Source: Streptomyces sp. NBC_00539 (GTDB lineage Bacteria > Actinomycetota > Actinomycetes > Streptomycetales > Streptomycetaceae). From it: a DNA stretch of 64,000 nt. The DNA is taken from positions 5,289,501-5,353,500 of the forward strand of contig NZ_CP107811.1 in the NCBI RefSeq assembly GCF_036346105.1, read 5' to 3'. Shown in pieces: positions 8,961-17,242 of the stretch. Numbering within the stretch: the stretch's first letter is position 1; the number at the start of each line of letters is the position of its first letter. The notes beneath the pieces are model-generated. The model saw only the letters and a list, made by a program, of their open reading frames with translations. It did not search any database and was not told where the DNA came from. A program made the position numbers and the translations under genes.

Positions 8961-9005
8961 GGCCCCGGTCCTGACGGCCCCGGTTCTGACGGGCCCCGTT
9001 CTGAC
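8961..9005. repeat. three imperfect 15-bp direct repeats
   Basis: Units GGCCCCGGTCCTGAC, GGCCCCGGTTCTGAC and GGGCCCCGTTCTGAC stand in tandem directly before a terminator hairpin. Confidence 0.7.
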
Positions 9006-9010
9006 GGGCC

Positions 9011-9039
9011 GGGGGCGACCCGGCGCCCGGGTCGCCCCC
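9011..9039 (+). terminator. terminator after the 7455 gene
   Basis: A 13-bp perfect stem, GGGGGCGACCCGG (9011-9023) with 9027-9039, closed by a three-base loop. Confidence 0.75.
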
Positions 9040-9156
9040 GCTCCGGCGTTCCAGGCGGGGCCCCGCCCCGCCGCCGAGGGGCCTACAACACGCCGATCAC
9101 CGGCCGGAGTTCGCCATTCCGGGCTGTGGCCAAGGGTCAGTCGGTTTTCGGGGGTA

Positions 9157-9178
9157 GTTCAGCCGCCGTTCACGTGCG
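9157..9178 (+). promoter_or_regulatory. PHO box (PhoP-binding direct repeats)
   Basis: Two adjoining 11-nt units, GTTCAGCCGCC (9157-9167) and GTTCACGTGCG (9168-9178), match the Streptomyces PhoP direct-repeat unit that begins GTTCA. They lie 63 bp upstream of a phosphatase-family gene, so phosphate-starvation control by PhoR-PhoP is likely. Confidence 0.75.
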
Positions 9179-9241
9179 GGCGGGAGCGTGTGCGCCGACG
9201 ACCGTACGACAGGCGCACCACCGCCCACCCCTGGAGCCACG

Positions 9242-10681
9242 ATGTCCCTCAGCCGTAGAGACTTCACCGCCCGCACCGTCATCGCCGGCGCGGGAGTCGC
9301 ACTCACCGGGACCGTCGGCGCCCTCGCCACCGCCCCCGGGGCGCTGGCGGCCGACGACACCGCCCGGCAGGACGAGCACGGCCGCCCGCACGAACCCGGC
9401 TACGGCCCGCTCGTCTCCGACCCGGCCGGGATCCTGGCCCTTCCGGCCGGGTTCGCCTACCGCGTCATCACCCACAGCGGCGTGACGAAGCTCGACTCCG
9501 GCGAGATCACCCCCTCCAACCACGACGGCACGGCCGCCTTCGAGGGCCACCGCGGGGTCACCCTCCTCGTCAACAACCACGAGCTGAAGGGCCCCCGCTC
9601 GGGCTGGGCCCACCCGGTCCCCCTGACCGAGGGCCTCGTCTACGACCCGGCGGCCTCCGGCGGCTGCACGGTCGTCGAGGTCCGCCGCGGCGGCGAGGTC
9701 GCCGAATGGGTCGGCATCGCCGGTACGTCCACCAACTGCGCGGGCGGTGCCACCCCCTGGGACACCTGGCTGACCTGCGAGGAGACCGAGGACCTGGCCG
9801 GCAAGAACGGGATGACCAAGGACCACGGCTACGTCTTCGAGGTCGACCCGCACGACCGCCGCGCCAACCGCGACCCCGAGCCGGTCAAGGCGTTCGGCCG
9901 GTACGCCCACGAGGCGGTCGTCATCGACCCCCGCCAGGGGCACGCCTACCTGACCGAGGACGCCTCCGGCCCCAACGGGCTGCTCTACCGCTGGACCCCG
10001 CCGAAGGGCTTCCACCACGGGCGCGGCAAGCTCCGTACGCTCGCCCCCGACGCCGGCGTGCTCGCGGCGGCCAAGTGCTTCGACAGCACCGGGCGGTTCG
10101 TGGACGACCTCTCGCGGGCGACGCAGACCGGCACCGTGTACGGGGTCGACTGGGTGGAGGTGCCGGACCGGGACGCGCGCACGACGTCGGTCCGCAAGCA
10201 GTTCGGGGCGGACGCCGTGACCCGGGCGCGCAAGTTGGAGGGCATGTGGTGGGCCGACGGGGGCGCGTACTTCGTCTCCTCCTACGCGCGCTCCGAGAGC
10301 CCGGGCGCCGCGCACGACGGCCAGGTGTGGTTCTACGACCCGAAGCGGCGCACGATCCGGCTGATGGTCCTGCTCGGGGTGAACGCGGACCCGTCCAAGG
10401 ACGGCGCCTTCGACGGGCCCGACAACATCACGGTGTCCCCGTACGGCGGACTGGTCATCGCGGAGGACGGCCAGGGCGTCCAGCACCTGCTCGGTGCGAC
10501 GGAGTCCGGCCGCACCTACCCGCTCGCCCGCAACGAGATGAACATGGGGACGGCCGAAAGCCCCGAGTACTCGGAGTTCACCGGCGTCTGCTTCTCACCG
10601 GACGGGCGCACCCTGTACGCGAACATCCAGGAGCCGGGGATCATGCTGGCGATCACCGGGCCCTGGCGGCGCACCCGCTGA
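9242..10681 (+). CDS. PhoX-type (DUF839) phosphatase, Tat-exported
   Basis: 479 residues of the DUF839/PhoX family of calcium- and iron-dependent alkaline phosphatases. The N-terminus carries a twin-arginine signal (SRRDF at 4-8, cleavage near ALA-AD at about 37). Family blocks seen are LLVNNHELKG, DTWLTCEETED, GRYAHEAVVIDP, YLTEDASG and DNITVSPYGGLVIAEDG. It would release phosphate from organic esters outside the cell. The PHO box upstream supports this role. The ATG at 9242 is chosen over the frame start at 9188 because it puts the Tat motif at the N-terminus. Confidence 0.9.
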   Translation: MSLSRRDFTARTVIAGAGVALTGTVGALATAPGALAADDTARQDEHGRPHEPGYGPLVSDPAGILALPAGFAYRVITHSGVTKLDSGEITPSNHDGTAAFEGHRGVTLLVNNHELKGPRSGWAHPVPLTEGLVYDPAASGGCTVVEVRRGGEVAEWVGIAGTSTNCAGGATPWDTWLTCEETEDLAGKNGMTKDHGYVFEVDPHDRRANRDPEPVKAFGRYAHEAVVIDPRQGHAYLTEDASGPNGLLYRWTPPKGFHHGRGKLRTLAPDAGVLAAAKCFDSTGRFVDDLSRATQTGTVYGVDWVEVPDRDARTTSVRKQFGADAVTRARKLEGMWWADGGAYFVSSYARSESPGAAHDGQVWFYDPKRRTIRLMVLLGVNADPSKDGAFDGPDNITVSPYGGLVIAEDGQGVQHLLGATESGRTYPLARNEMNMGTAESPEYSEFTGVCFSPDGRTLYANIQEPGIMLAITGPWRRTR

Positions 10682-10720
10682 CAGGCGCGCCCCGGACGCC
10701 GGGCGGCGACGCCGGCGGAC

Positions 10721-10743
10721 GGCCGGGCCCTTGCGGCCCGGCC
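10721..10743 (+). terminator. terminator after the PhoX-type gene
   Basis: Nine-base-pair stem GGCCGGGCC (10721-10729) with 10735-10743 and a five-base loop, between convergent genes. Confidence 0.6.
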
Positions 10744-10755
10744 GGCTACCGGCCC

Positions 10756-10956
10756 CTACAGGGCCGGGGCGGCCTCCGCGCGGGAGGCCGCGGCCCATTC
10801 CTCAAGCAGGAATTCGTATGCCTCGGAGGGCCACTCGTCGTCCACCCGGGTCTCGACGAGGTGCCGGATCGCCGCGTTCGCCTCTGCGGCGGACGGGCGG
10901 GCCGGACCCGCGGGCTCAAGTGTCTTCTGCATGAGTACAAGGCTACGGGCGGCCAC
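10756..10956 (-). CDS. small acidic protein, unknown
   Basis: 66 residues from GTG at 10956 (GGGGG about six bases upstream), or 58 from ATG at 10932. The core EANAAIRHLVETRVDDEWPSEAYEFLLEEWAAA looks like a compact helical protein with alternating acidic and aromatic residues. No family recognised. Both neighbouring ends are separated by terminator-like sequence, so it is a single-gene unit. Confidence 0.6.
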   Translation of the reverse strand: MAARSLVLMQKTLEPAGPARPSAAEANAAIRHLVETRVDDEWPSEAYEFLLEEWAAASRAEAAPAL

Positions 10957-11034
10957 TGACAGTCACCCCCCATTTAGGGGTGGCATCCCTCACCCGGCCC
11001 GGCCGCCGGTTGCGCAATGTGGCCGCCCACCTGC

Positions 11035-12249
11035 TCAGAGTGCCTCAGCGGCCGGTTTGACCATGCCCCGCACTGTGCGGGACTTCACAAAGTCACCCAT
11101 GGCCGTCATCTCCCACTCGCCGCTGAACTGCTTGATCAACTTGGCCATCATGACGCCCGTCTGCGGCTCCGCGCCGGTGAGGTCGAAGCGGACCAGCTCC
11201 TCGTCACTCGCCGCATCGATGAGGCGGCAGTAGGCCTTCGCCACCTCGGTGAACTTCTGGCCCGAGAAGGAGTTGACGGTGAAGACCAGGCCGGTGGCCT
11301 CGGCGGGCAGCCGGCCGAGGTCCACGACGATGACCTCGTCGTCCCCGGCACCCTCGCCGGTCAGGTTGTCGCCCGAGTGCTTGACGGCTCCGCCGAGGAT
11401 CGAGAGCTTGCCGAAGTAGCAACTGTCGATGTGGTTGCGCTGCGGGCCGTAGGCGATGACGGACGCGTCGAGGTCGATGGCCCGGCCGCCGAACGCCGGC
11501 TCCCAGCCGAGGCCCATCTTCACCTGGGAAAGCAGCGGGCGGCCCCCCTTGACGAGGGAGACGGTCTGGTTCTTCTGGAGGCTGACCCGCCCCTTGTCGA
11601 GGTTGATCTTCCCGGTACCGGCGGGTGCGGCTGCCGGCGCCGGCGGCGTCAGGGGCGCCGCGGGCGCCGCCGCGGGCATCGGCGGGGCGACGGCGGGGGC
11701 CGCGGCGACCGGCGGGGCGGTCGCGGCGGGGGCGGCCGCGGGGGGCTCCTCGTCCACCGAGACCCCGAAGTCCGTGGCGATGCCGGCGAGGCCGTTGGCG
11801 TACCCCTGGCCCACGGCGCGCACCTTCCACACGCCGCCGCGCTGGTACACCTCCACCACCACGAGGGCGGTCTCCGCGCCGAGCTGCGGCGGTGTGAACG
11901 TGGCGATCACAGCGCCGCTCGCCGCGTCCCGCACGGTGGCGGTGGGTTCGATGCCCTGGAAGGTCTGCCCGGCGGCGTCCGGGCTCGCCGTCACCACGAT
12001 CCGCTCGATGCCCGGGGGCAGGGCGGCGGTGTCGACGGTGATCGAGTCCGGCGCCGAGCCGCCGCCGGACCGGTAGTCCACGCCCGGTCCGGACGGCTGG
12101 TTGTAGAAGATGAAATCGGCGTCGGAGCGCACCTTGCCGTCCGCCGTGAGGAGGAGCCCCGAGACGTCGAGACGCACCGGGGCAGCCACGTCGACCGTCA
12201 CGCGGACGGTGTGGAGCGGCAGGTTGGAACCAGGGGTCATAGCGGTCAT
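11035..12249 (-). CDS. TerD family protein with two TerD domains
   Basis: 404 residues. The first TerD-like domain spans about 4-175 (VRLDVSGLLLTADGKVRSDADFIFYNQ, AVGQGYANGLAGIATDFGVSVDEE). A Pro/Ala linker of about 45 residues follows. The second domain is about 222-404 (INLDKGRVSLQKNQTVSLVKG, GLGWEPAFGG, GRAIDLDASVIAY, DLGRLPAEATGLVFTVNSFSG). TerD domains bind calcium and are linked to stress and membrane-associated complexes. Start is ATG at 12249 or 12240; neither has a strong ribosome site. Longer in-frame extensions run through an unrelated gene and are not coding. Confidence 0.88.
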   Translation of the reverse strand: MTAMTPGSNLPLHTVRVTVDVAAPVRLDVSGLLLTADGKVRSDADFIFYNQPSGPGVDYRSGGGSAPDSITVDTAALPPGIERIVVTASPDAAGQTFQGIEPTATVRDAASGAVIATFTPPQLGAETALVVVEVYQRGGVWKVRAVGQGYANGLAGIATDFGVSVDEEPPAAAPAATAPPVAAAPAVAPPMPAAAPAAPLTPPAPAAAPAGTGKINLDKGRVSLQKNQTVSLVKGGRPLLSQVKMGLGWEPAFGGRAIDLDASVIAYGPQRNHIDSCYFGKLSILGGAVKHSGDNLTGEGAGDDEVIVVDLGRLPAEATGLVFTVNSFSGQKFTEVAKAYCRLIDAASDEELVRFDLTGAEPQTGVMMAKLIKQFSGEWEMTAMGDFVKSRTVRGMVKPAAEAL

Positions 12250-12301
12250 GCCCGGAGAACGACCGGCACCGCTTTGCCGTTCCCTTACCCTCGCAGGATT
12301 C

Positions 12302-12520
12302 TCAGCCCCGGTTGCGCGGGTGGTCGCGGGCCGCGCGCTCGTTGCCGAACTTGTAGGAGCCGGTCCAGCGGGCCATGACCAGCTGGGCGTCGCCCGACTC
12401 CACCTCGGCGAGGAACTTCTCGGCCCGGGCCCCCCGCAGGGTGCCCGCGGCCCGGCCCCGGTGCGTGACGACGACGCGGTCGCCCTGTCTCTCGTACGTG
12501 AACCCGTGCGGCTTCGGCAT
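12302..12520 (-). CDS. small conserved basic protein, unknown
   Basis: 72 residues starting MPKPHGFTYERQGDRVVVTH; the pattern suggests a small beta-barrel followed by a helix (RAEKFLAEVESGDAQLVMARWTGSYKFGNERAARDHP). No family recognised. It stands about 50 bp upstream of the TerD-family gene on the same strand and may share its transcript. Confidence 0.65.
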   Translation of the reverse strand: MPKPHGFTYERQGDRVVVTHRGRAAGTLRGARAEKFLAEVESGDAQLVMARWTGSYKFGNERAARDHPRNRG

Positions 12521-12572
12521 GGGCGGCAGCCTGCCGGGCCCCGGGGCGGGGCGGCAACGCATTTGTCCGCCG

Positions 12573-14096
12573 TCAGGCCCCCGTGACCCGGCGCGGAAGT
12601 CCCAGCGGGTCGTCCTCGCGCAGCTCCGGCGGGAGCAGGGCGTCCGGCACCGACTGGTACGCCACCGGCCGCAGCCACCTCTCGATGGCGGTGGCGCCGA
12701 CCGAGGTGGAGTGCGAGGTCGCCGCCGGGTACGGCCCCCCGTGGTGCTGGGCCGGCGCCACCGCGACCCCGGTCGGCCAGCCGTTCACCACGATCCGCCC
12801 GGCCAACGCGGTGACCTGTCCGATCAGTTCGCCGGCCGGCCCGGCCGCGCCCCCGGTCTCGGCCGCCGAGAGCTGGAGGGTGGCGCTCAGGTTGCCGCCG
12901 AGCCGCCCCAGCACCTCGGCCGCCTCGGGTCCGGCGTACCGGACGACGACGCCCACCGGGCCGAAGCACTCCTCCAGGAGCACCTCGTAGGACGGGCCGC
13001 CGTCGAGGAGGGTCCGGGCCGGCACGGTCAGGTACCCGGCCGCGACGCGGTGTTCCCCGTCCGGGCCCGGCGGGACGGGCGCCTCGACCCCGGGCAGGGC
13101 CGACCGCTCCCGGACCCCGGCGACGAAGGCGTCCCGCATCCGGTGGTCCAGCAGCACCCCCGGACCGGTCTCGCCGAGCGCCTTGCCGAGCGCCGCGGTG
13201 AGGCGGTCGCCGTCCGGACCCTCCGGGACGAGGGCGAGACCCGGCTTGACGCAGAACTGGCCGACCCCGAGCGTGAGCGAGCCCGCGAGCCCCGTACCGA
13301 TCTCCTCGGCCCGCTCGGCGGCCGCCGCCGGGGTGACCACGACGGGGTTGAGGGAGCCCAGTTCGCCGTGGAAGGGGATCGGCACGGGCCGGGCGGCGGC
13401 CGCGTCGAACAGGGCCCGCCCGCCCCGGATCGAACCGGTGAACCCGGCCGCCGTGACGAGCGGGTGGCGGATCAGCTCCAGCCCCGCCCCGAACCCGTGG
13501 ACGACGGAGACGACCTCGGCCGGCAGCCCGGCCCGCACCGCCGCCCGGCGCAGCAACGCCGCGCACAGCTCGGAGGTCGCCGGGTGGTCCGGGTGCGCCT
13601 TGACGACCACGGGGCAGCCGGCGGCCAGGGCGCTGGCGGTGTCCCCGCCGGGGACGGAGAAGGCGAGCGGGAAGTTGGAGGCGGCGTAGACGGCGACCAC
13701 GCCCAGCGGCACCTTGTAGCGGCGCAGTTCGGGGCGCGGCGGGCTCAGCGACGGATCGGCGCGGTCGATGCGGATGTCGAGGTAGGAGCCCTCGTCGACG
13801 GCGTCGGCGAAGGCCCGCAGCTGGCCGGTGGTGCGGGCCAGCTCCCCGGTGAGGCGGCCGGACCCGAGCGCGGTCTCGGCGTCGGCGGCTTCGGCGACCT
13901 CGTCCGCGGCCCCGTCCAGCAGCTCGGCGGCCCCGCGCAGGAACGCGGTGCGGGCGGCGCGGTCGGCCAGTGCCCCACGGGCGGCGTGCGCGGCGCGTAC
14001 GGCCTCGTCCACGTCCCGGGGTGTGGCCTCCACCGCAACCCGGCCGAGCTGCTTCCCGGTGCGGGGGTCCACACTCCAGACTGGTGTTGCTGCCAT
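12573..14096 (-). CDS. NADP-dependent aldehyde dehydrogenase, ketoglutarate-semialdehyde type
   Basis: 507 residues of the subgroup of aldehyde dehydrogenases that oxidises 2,5-dioxopentanoate (alpha-ketoglutarate semialdehyde) to 2-oxoglutarate. Seen: YAASNFPLAFSVPGGDTASALAAGCPVVVKAHP (nucleotide site), HGELGSLNPVVV with the catalytic Glu, GQFCVKPG with the nucleophile Cys, and EECFGPVGVVVRY. That subgroup works at the end of hydroxyproline, arabinose or glucarate breakdown. A divergent IclR gene with an operator between them supports a substrate-induced catabolic role. The upstream pathway genes are not in the window. Confidence 0.88.
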   Translation of the reverse strand: MAATPVWSVDPRTGKQLGRVAVEATPRDVDEAVRAAHAARGALADRAARTAFLRGAAELLDGAADEVAEAADAETALGSGRLTGELARTTGQLRAFADAVDEGSYLDIRIDRADPSLSPPRPELRRYKVPLGVVAVYAASNFPLAFSVPGGDTASALAAGCPVVVKAHPDHPATSELCAALLRRAAVRAGLPAEVVSVVHGFGAGLELIRHPLVTAAGFTGSIRGGRALFDAAAARPVPIPFHGELGSLNPVVVTPAAAAERAEEIGTGLAGSLTLGVGQFCVKPGLALVPEGPDGDRLTAALGKALGETGPGVLLDHRMRDAFVAGVRERSALPGVEAPVPPGPDGEHRVAAGYLTVPARTLLDGGPSYEVLLEECFGPVGVVVRYAGPEAAEVLGRLGGNLSATLQLSAAETGGAAGPAGELIGQVTALAGRIVVNGWPTGVAVAPAQHHGGPYPAATSHSTSVGATAIERWLRPVAYQSVPDALLPPELREDDPLGLPRRVTGA

Positions 14097-14137
14097 GGCG
14101 CACTGCCTCCTGGATCTACGCCGACCCGAGCGGTGTC

Positions 14138-14153
14138 GTTCAGTATTCTGAAC
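14138..14153. promoter_or_regulatory. palindromic operator between dehydrogenase and IclR genes
   Basis: GTTCAG (14138-14143) and CTGAAC (14148-14153) form a perfect six-base inverted repeat around TATT, 42 bp before the dehydrogenase start and about 100 bp before the IclR start. Such sites are usual for IclR-family repressors. Confidence 0.65.
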
Positions 14154-14250
14154 ACCGTTCCGATGGATGAATGATCACATCCAGCGTGGACTCTATTTCC
14201 GCGTCTTCCCGGTTGACAAGGGAAACGAGACAAGAGGGGCACGAACGCCG

Positions 14251-15063
14251 ATGACCACAGGTGGGCCCGGGGCGCCGGGGGACGGAGTGGCGCAAGCGGT
14301 CGGTCCGGGAGCTCCGGCGGCCGTCAAGTCGGCCGTGCGCACGGTCATGTTGCTCGAGCACTTCGCGGCGAGGCCCGGGCTGCACAGTCTCGCCGACATC
14401 CAGCACGACCTCTCGCTCCCCAAGTCCAGCCTGTACATGCTGCTGCGCACGCTGGTGAACCTGGGCTGGGTCGAGACCGACGCCACCGGCACCCGGTACG
14501 GCATCGGCGTGCGCGCCCTGCTCGTCGGCAGCTCCTACATCGACGGCGACGAGGTCGTCGCCGCGGCCCGGCCCACCCTGGACCGGCTCTCCGACGACAC
14601 GACGGAGACGATCCACCTGGCCCGGATGGACGGGACGAGCGTGGTCTACCTCGCGACCCGGCAGTCCCAGCACTACCTGCGGCCCTTCACCCGGGTCGGG
14701 CGCCGGCTCCCCGTGCACTCCACGGCCCTCGGCAAGGCGCTGCTGGCCACCCACACCGACGACGAGGTGCGCGCACTGCTGCCGCGGCGGCTGGAGGCGG
14801 TCACCGAGCACACCCTCACCGACCGGGAGCGGCTCGTGGACGAGCTGGCGCTGGTGCGGGAGCAGGGGTACGCGGTCGACCGGGAGGAGAACACCCTCGG
14901 ACTGCGCTGCTTCGGCGTGGCGGTGCCCTACCGGACCCCGGCGCGCGACGCGGTCAGCTGCTCGGTGCCGGTCGCCCGGCTGACCCCGCAGCACGAGCAG
15001 ACCATCAAGGCGGCCCTGTTCGAGGCCCGCGACCGGCTGTCGGTGGTGACGCGCCGGATGTGA
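14251..15063 (+). CDS. IclR family transcriptional regulator
   Basis: 270 residues. The N-terminal winged helix (AVKSAVRTVMLLEHFAARPGLHSLADIQHDLSLPKSSLYMLLRTLV, about 24-70) is followed by the IclR effector domain (VYLATRQSQHYLRPFTRVGRRLPVHSTALGKALLA). ATG at 14251 is preceded by GAGGGG; the frame remains open upstream to 14167 but that extension has no start signal. Divergent to the dehydrogenase, which it probably controls. Confidence 0.9.
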   Translation: MTTGGPGAPGDGVAQAVGPGAPAAVKSAVRTVMLLEHFAARPGLHSLADIQHDLSLPKSSLYMLLRTLVNLGWVETDATGTRYGIGVRALLVGSSYIDGDEVVAAARPTLDRLSDDTTETIHLARMDGTSVVYLATRQSQHYLRPFTRVGRRLPVHSTALGKALLATHTDDEVRALLPRRLEAVTEHTLTDRERLVDELALVREQGYAVDREENTLGLRCFGVAVPYRTPARDAVSCSVPVARLTPQHEQTIKAALFEARDRLSVVTRRM

Positions 15064-15165
15064 GGCGCGCCCCCGCGGCCGGCGAATCATGAGGAAAGGC
15101 TGAGAACCCGGCCACAATCGGGGCAGAGCGGAACGCCCGAGGCCGCTCGTACGTCTTTCCGGGGG

Positions 15166-16614
15166 ATGAACAAGACGATCAGGCGCGCGTCGGTCTTCTG
15201 TCTGCTTCTGGTGGCGGCCCTCTTGGTACGGGTCACCTGGGTGCAGGCGTACCAAGGCCAGGCGCTCGCAGACGACAAGCACAACCGGCGCAACCTCATC
15301 GGGCAGTACGAGAACCCGCTGGGGAACATCATCGTGGGCGGCGAGGCGATCACCGGCTCGGTGAAGACCGGCGGCAAGGACTTCCAGTACAAGCGCACCT
15401 ACGTCGACGGCCCGCTGTACGCGCCGATCACCGGCTACAGCTCCCAGGCCTACGGCGTGAGCATGCTGGAGGGCGTCTACAAGAACGTCCTCAACGGCTC
15501 CGACAGCCGGCTCAAGACGCCGATGGACATCCTCACCAACAAGCGCGCCTCCCGGGGCAACGTGCTGACCACCATCGACAAGGGCGTCCAGAAGGCGGCC
15601 TACGACGCGCTGCAGGGCAAGCAGGGCTCCGCCGTGGCCATCGACCCGGCGACCGGCCAGATCCTCGCGATGGTCAACAACCCGTCCTTCGACCCGGGCC
15701 GGATCACGGGCGCCACCGACGAGCAGGCCTGGAAGGAGCTCTCCGCCGACCAGGGCAAGGCGATGGAGAACGTGGCGCTGCGCAAGCCGCAGGCCCCCGG
15801 CTCCACCTTCAAGCTCGTCACCATGGCGGCGGCCATCGAGAACGGCCTGGTCTCCGACATCGACGCGCCCACCGGCATCCCCGGCGCGTACACGATCCCG
15901 GGCACCCGCACCGCCCTGCCCAGCGAGGCCGGCAACGACGGCTGCAACAACGTGTCCGTGCGCACCGCGCTCCGGCTGTCCTGCAACAACGTCTTCGCCG
16001 AACTGGCCTCCAAGCTCGGCCAGGACAAGATGCGGGCGATGGCGGAGAAGCTGGGCTTCAACAAGGAGACCGCCACCCCCGTCACCGCCCGGCCCGCCAG
16101 CAAGTACCCGTCGCAGAAGATGTCGGTCGACCAGGTCGCACAGACCGGTATCGGCCAGTTCGACGTCCAGGCCACGCCCCTCCAGATGGCCATGGTGACG
16201 TCGGCGATCGAGAACGGCGGCAAGCTCGTCGCCCCGCACGTGGTCTCGGAGGTCACCGACTCCGGCGGCAACGTGCTGGAGAGCTTCAAGGACCCCAAGT
16301 CGGACCAGGTGATGAGCGCCAAGACCGCCTCGATGCTCCAGGACGCCATGCGCACCGTCGCCACGCAAGGCGGCGGCAAGCCGGCGCAGGTGGCGGGCGC
16401 CGAGGTCGGCGGCAAGACGGGTACCGCGCAGCGCGGCGTGAACAACAGCCTGCCGCCGCTCGCCTGGTTCACCTCGTACGGGAAGCTCGACGGCAAGCAG
16501 ATCGCCGTGGCCGTCGTGATCGAGAACTCGGACACCGACCGCTCCGAGATCGGCGGCGGCAGGCTGGCCGCCCCCATCGCCCAGAAGATGATGGCGGCGT
16601 GGCTCAAGAAGTAG
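15166..16614 (+). CDS. penicillin-binding protein 2-type transpeptidase
   Basis: 482 residues with an N-terminal membrane anchor (about 10-25), a dimerisation-type region, and a transpeptidase domain with the three active-site motifs: STFK (in PQAPGSTFKLV), SCN (RLSCNNVF) and KTG (GGKTGTAQ). It is a class B PBP that cross-links peptidoglycan. Unlike the pbpA beside rodA in the ftsW/pknB cluster, it stands alone, so it is the second, orphan copy. ATG at 15166 just after GGGGG. Ended by a canonical terminator. Confidence 0.92.
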   Translation: MNKTIRRASVFCLLLVAALLVRVTWVQAYQGQALADDKHNRRNLIGQYENPLGNIIVGGEAITGSVKTGGKDFQYKRTYVDGPLYAPITGYSSQAYGVSMLEGVYKNVLNGSDSRLKTPMDILTNKRASRGNVLTTIDKGVQKAAYDALQGKQGSAVAIDPATGQILAMVNNPSFDPGRITGATDEQAWKELSADQGKAMENVALRKPQAPGSTFKLVTMAAAIENGLVSDIDAPTGIPGAYTIPGTRTALPSEAGNDGCNNVSVRTALRLSCNNVFAELASKLGQDKMRAMAEKLGFNKETATPVTARPASKYPSQKMSVDQVAQTGIGQFDVQATPLQMAMVTSAIENGGKLVAPHVVSEVTDSGGNVLESFKDPKSDQVMSAKTASMLQDAMRTVATQGGGKPAQVAGAEVGGKTGTAQRGVNNSLPPLAWFTSYGKLDGKQIAVAVVIENSDTDRSEIGGGRLAAPIAQKMMAAWLKK

Positions 16615-16635
16615 CCCCCTGCCGTGCGGGGAGCC

Positions 16636-16676
16636 GCGCCGGGAACCGCCACGGTTCCCGGCGCGTTTCCTTTTTC
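16636..16676 (+). terminator. intrinsic terminator with U-tract
   Basis: A 13-bp perfect stem, GCGCCGGGAACCG (16636-16648) with 16652-16664, loop CCA, followed by GTTTCCTTTTTC. One of the few hairpins in the window with a real U-tract. The ATG of the next gene follows the tract at once. Confidence 0.9.
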
Positions 16677-17168
16677 ATGATCAGGACCGCACACGTCGAC
16701 GATCTCGACGCCATCGCCGCCCTGCACACCCGGGCACGGGCCACCTACTACCAGGGCCACATCCCCGAGGAGGAGTACGGGGGTCAGGCCGAGCTCGCGC
16801 GCACCCGCGAGGGCTGGTGCCGTGCCCTCGCCCGGACCGCCTCCGAGGGCGGGATGTTCTGCGCCGAACAGGACGGCGTCCTCACCGGCGTCGCGGCGTT
16901 CCGCACCGACGAGGGGGAAAGCGTCCTCACCCAGTTGCACGTGGACCCCGCCCACTGGCGCCGCGGCACCGGCGCGGCGCTGCACGCCGCGTGCCTGGAC
17001 GCCTGGCGCCGGGCGGGCATACGCCGGGCCCGGCTGGAGGTCTACGGGCACAACCTGCGCGCGCAGTCCTTCTACGCCGCCCACGGCTGGCGCCCGGACC
17101 CCGGGGTCCCCCGGTCCGGCACGCACGTCACGCTGTGGCTGAGCGTGGGAGCCCCGTCCGGGGAATGA
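16677..17168 (+). CDS. GNAT family N-acetyltransferase
   Basis: 163 residues with the GNAT fold: N-terminal strand IRTAHVDDLDAIAALH, acetyl-CoA motif A as LHVDPAHWRRGTGAALHAACL (RRGTGAAL), and motif B YGHNLRAQSFYAAHGWRP. Substrate unknown. The start must be ATG at 16677 because the conserved first strand begins there, yet this codon directly follows the U-tract of a terminator and has no ribosome site. Confidence 0.85.
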   Translation: MIRTAHVDDLDAIAALHTRARATYYQGHIPEEEYGGQAELARTREGWCRALARTASEGGMFCAEQDGVLTGVAAFRTDEGESVLTQLHVDPAHWRRGTGAALHAACLDAWRRAGIRRARLEVYGHNLRAQSFYAAHGWRPDPGVPRSGTHVTLWLSVGAPSGE

Positions 17169-17242
17169 GACGTTCCGGCAGATGGTTGAAGGGGAAACCG
17201 TCCGGTCCCGCCGACCGGGAGGCTCCCGAGAGAAGAAGGATC

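Noticed and set aside
11035-12520. Tellurite-resistance operon
   Set aside because: Only one TerD-family gene and a small unknown protein are present; no terB, terC or terZ.
12250-14103. Long N-terminal extension of the TerD-family frame
   Set aside because: The extension runs antisense-frame through the aldehyde dehydrogenase region in a different frame and is Arg/Gly-rich; the TerD domain begins at 12249.
14140-16368. 742-residue minus-strand frame
   Set aside because: Shadow of the IclR and penicillin-binding protein genes.
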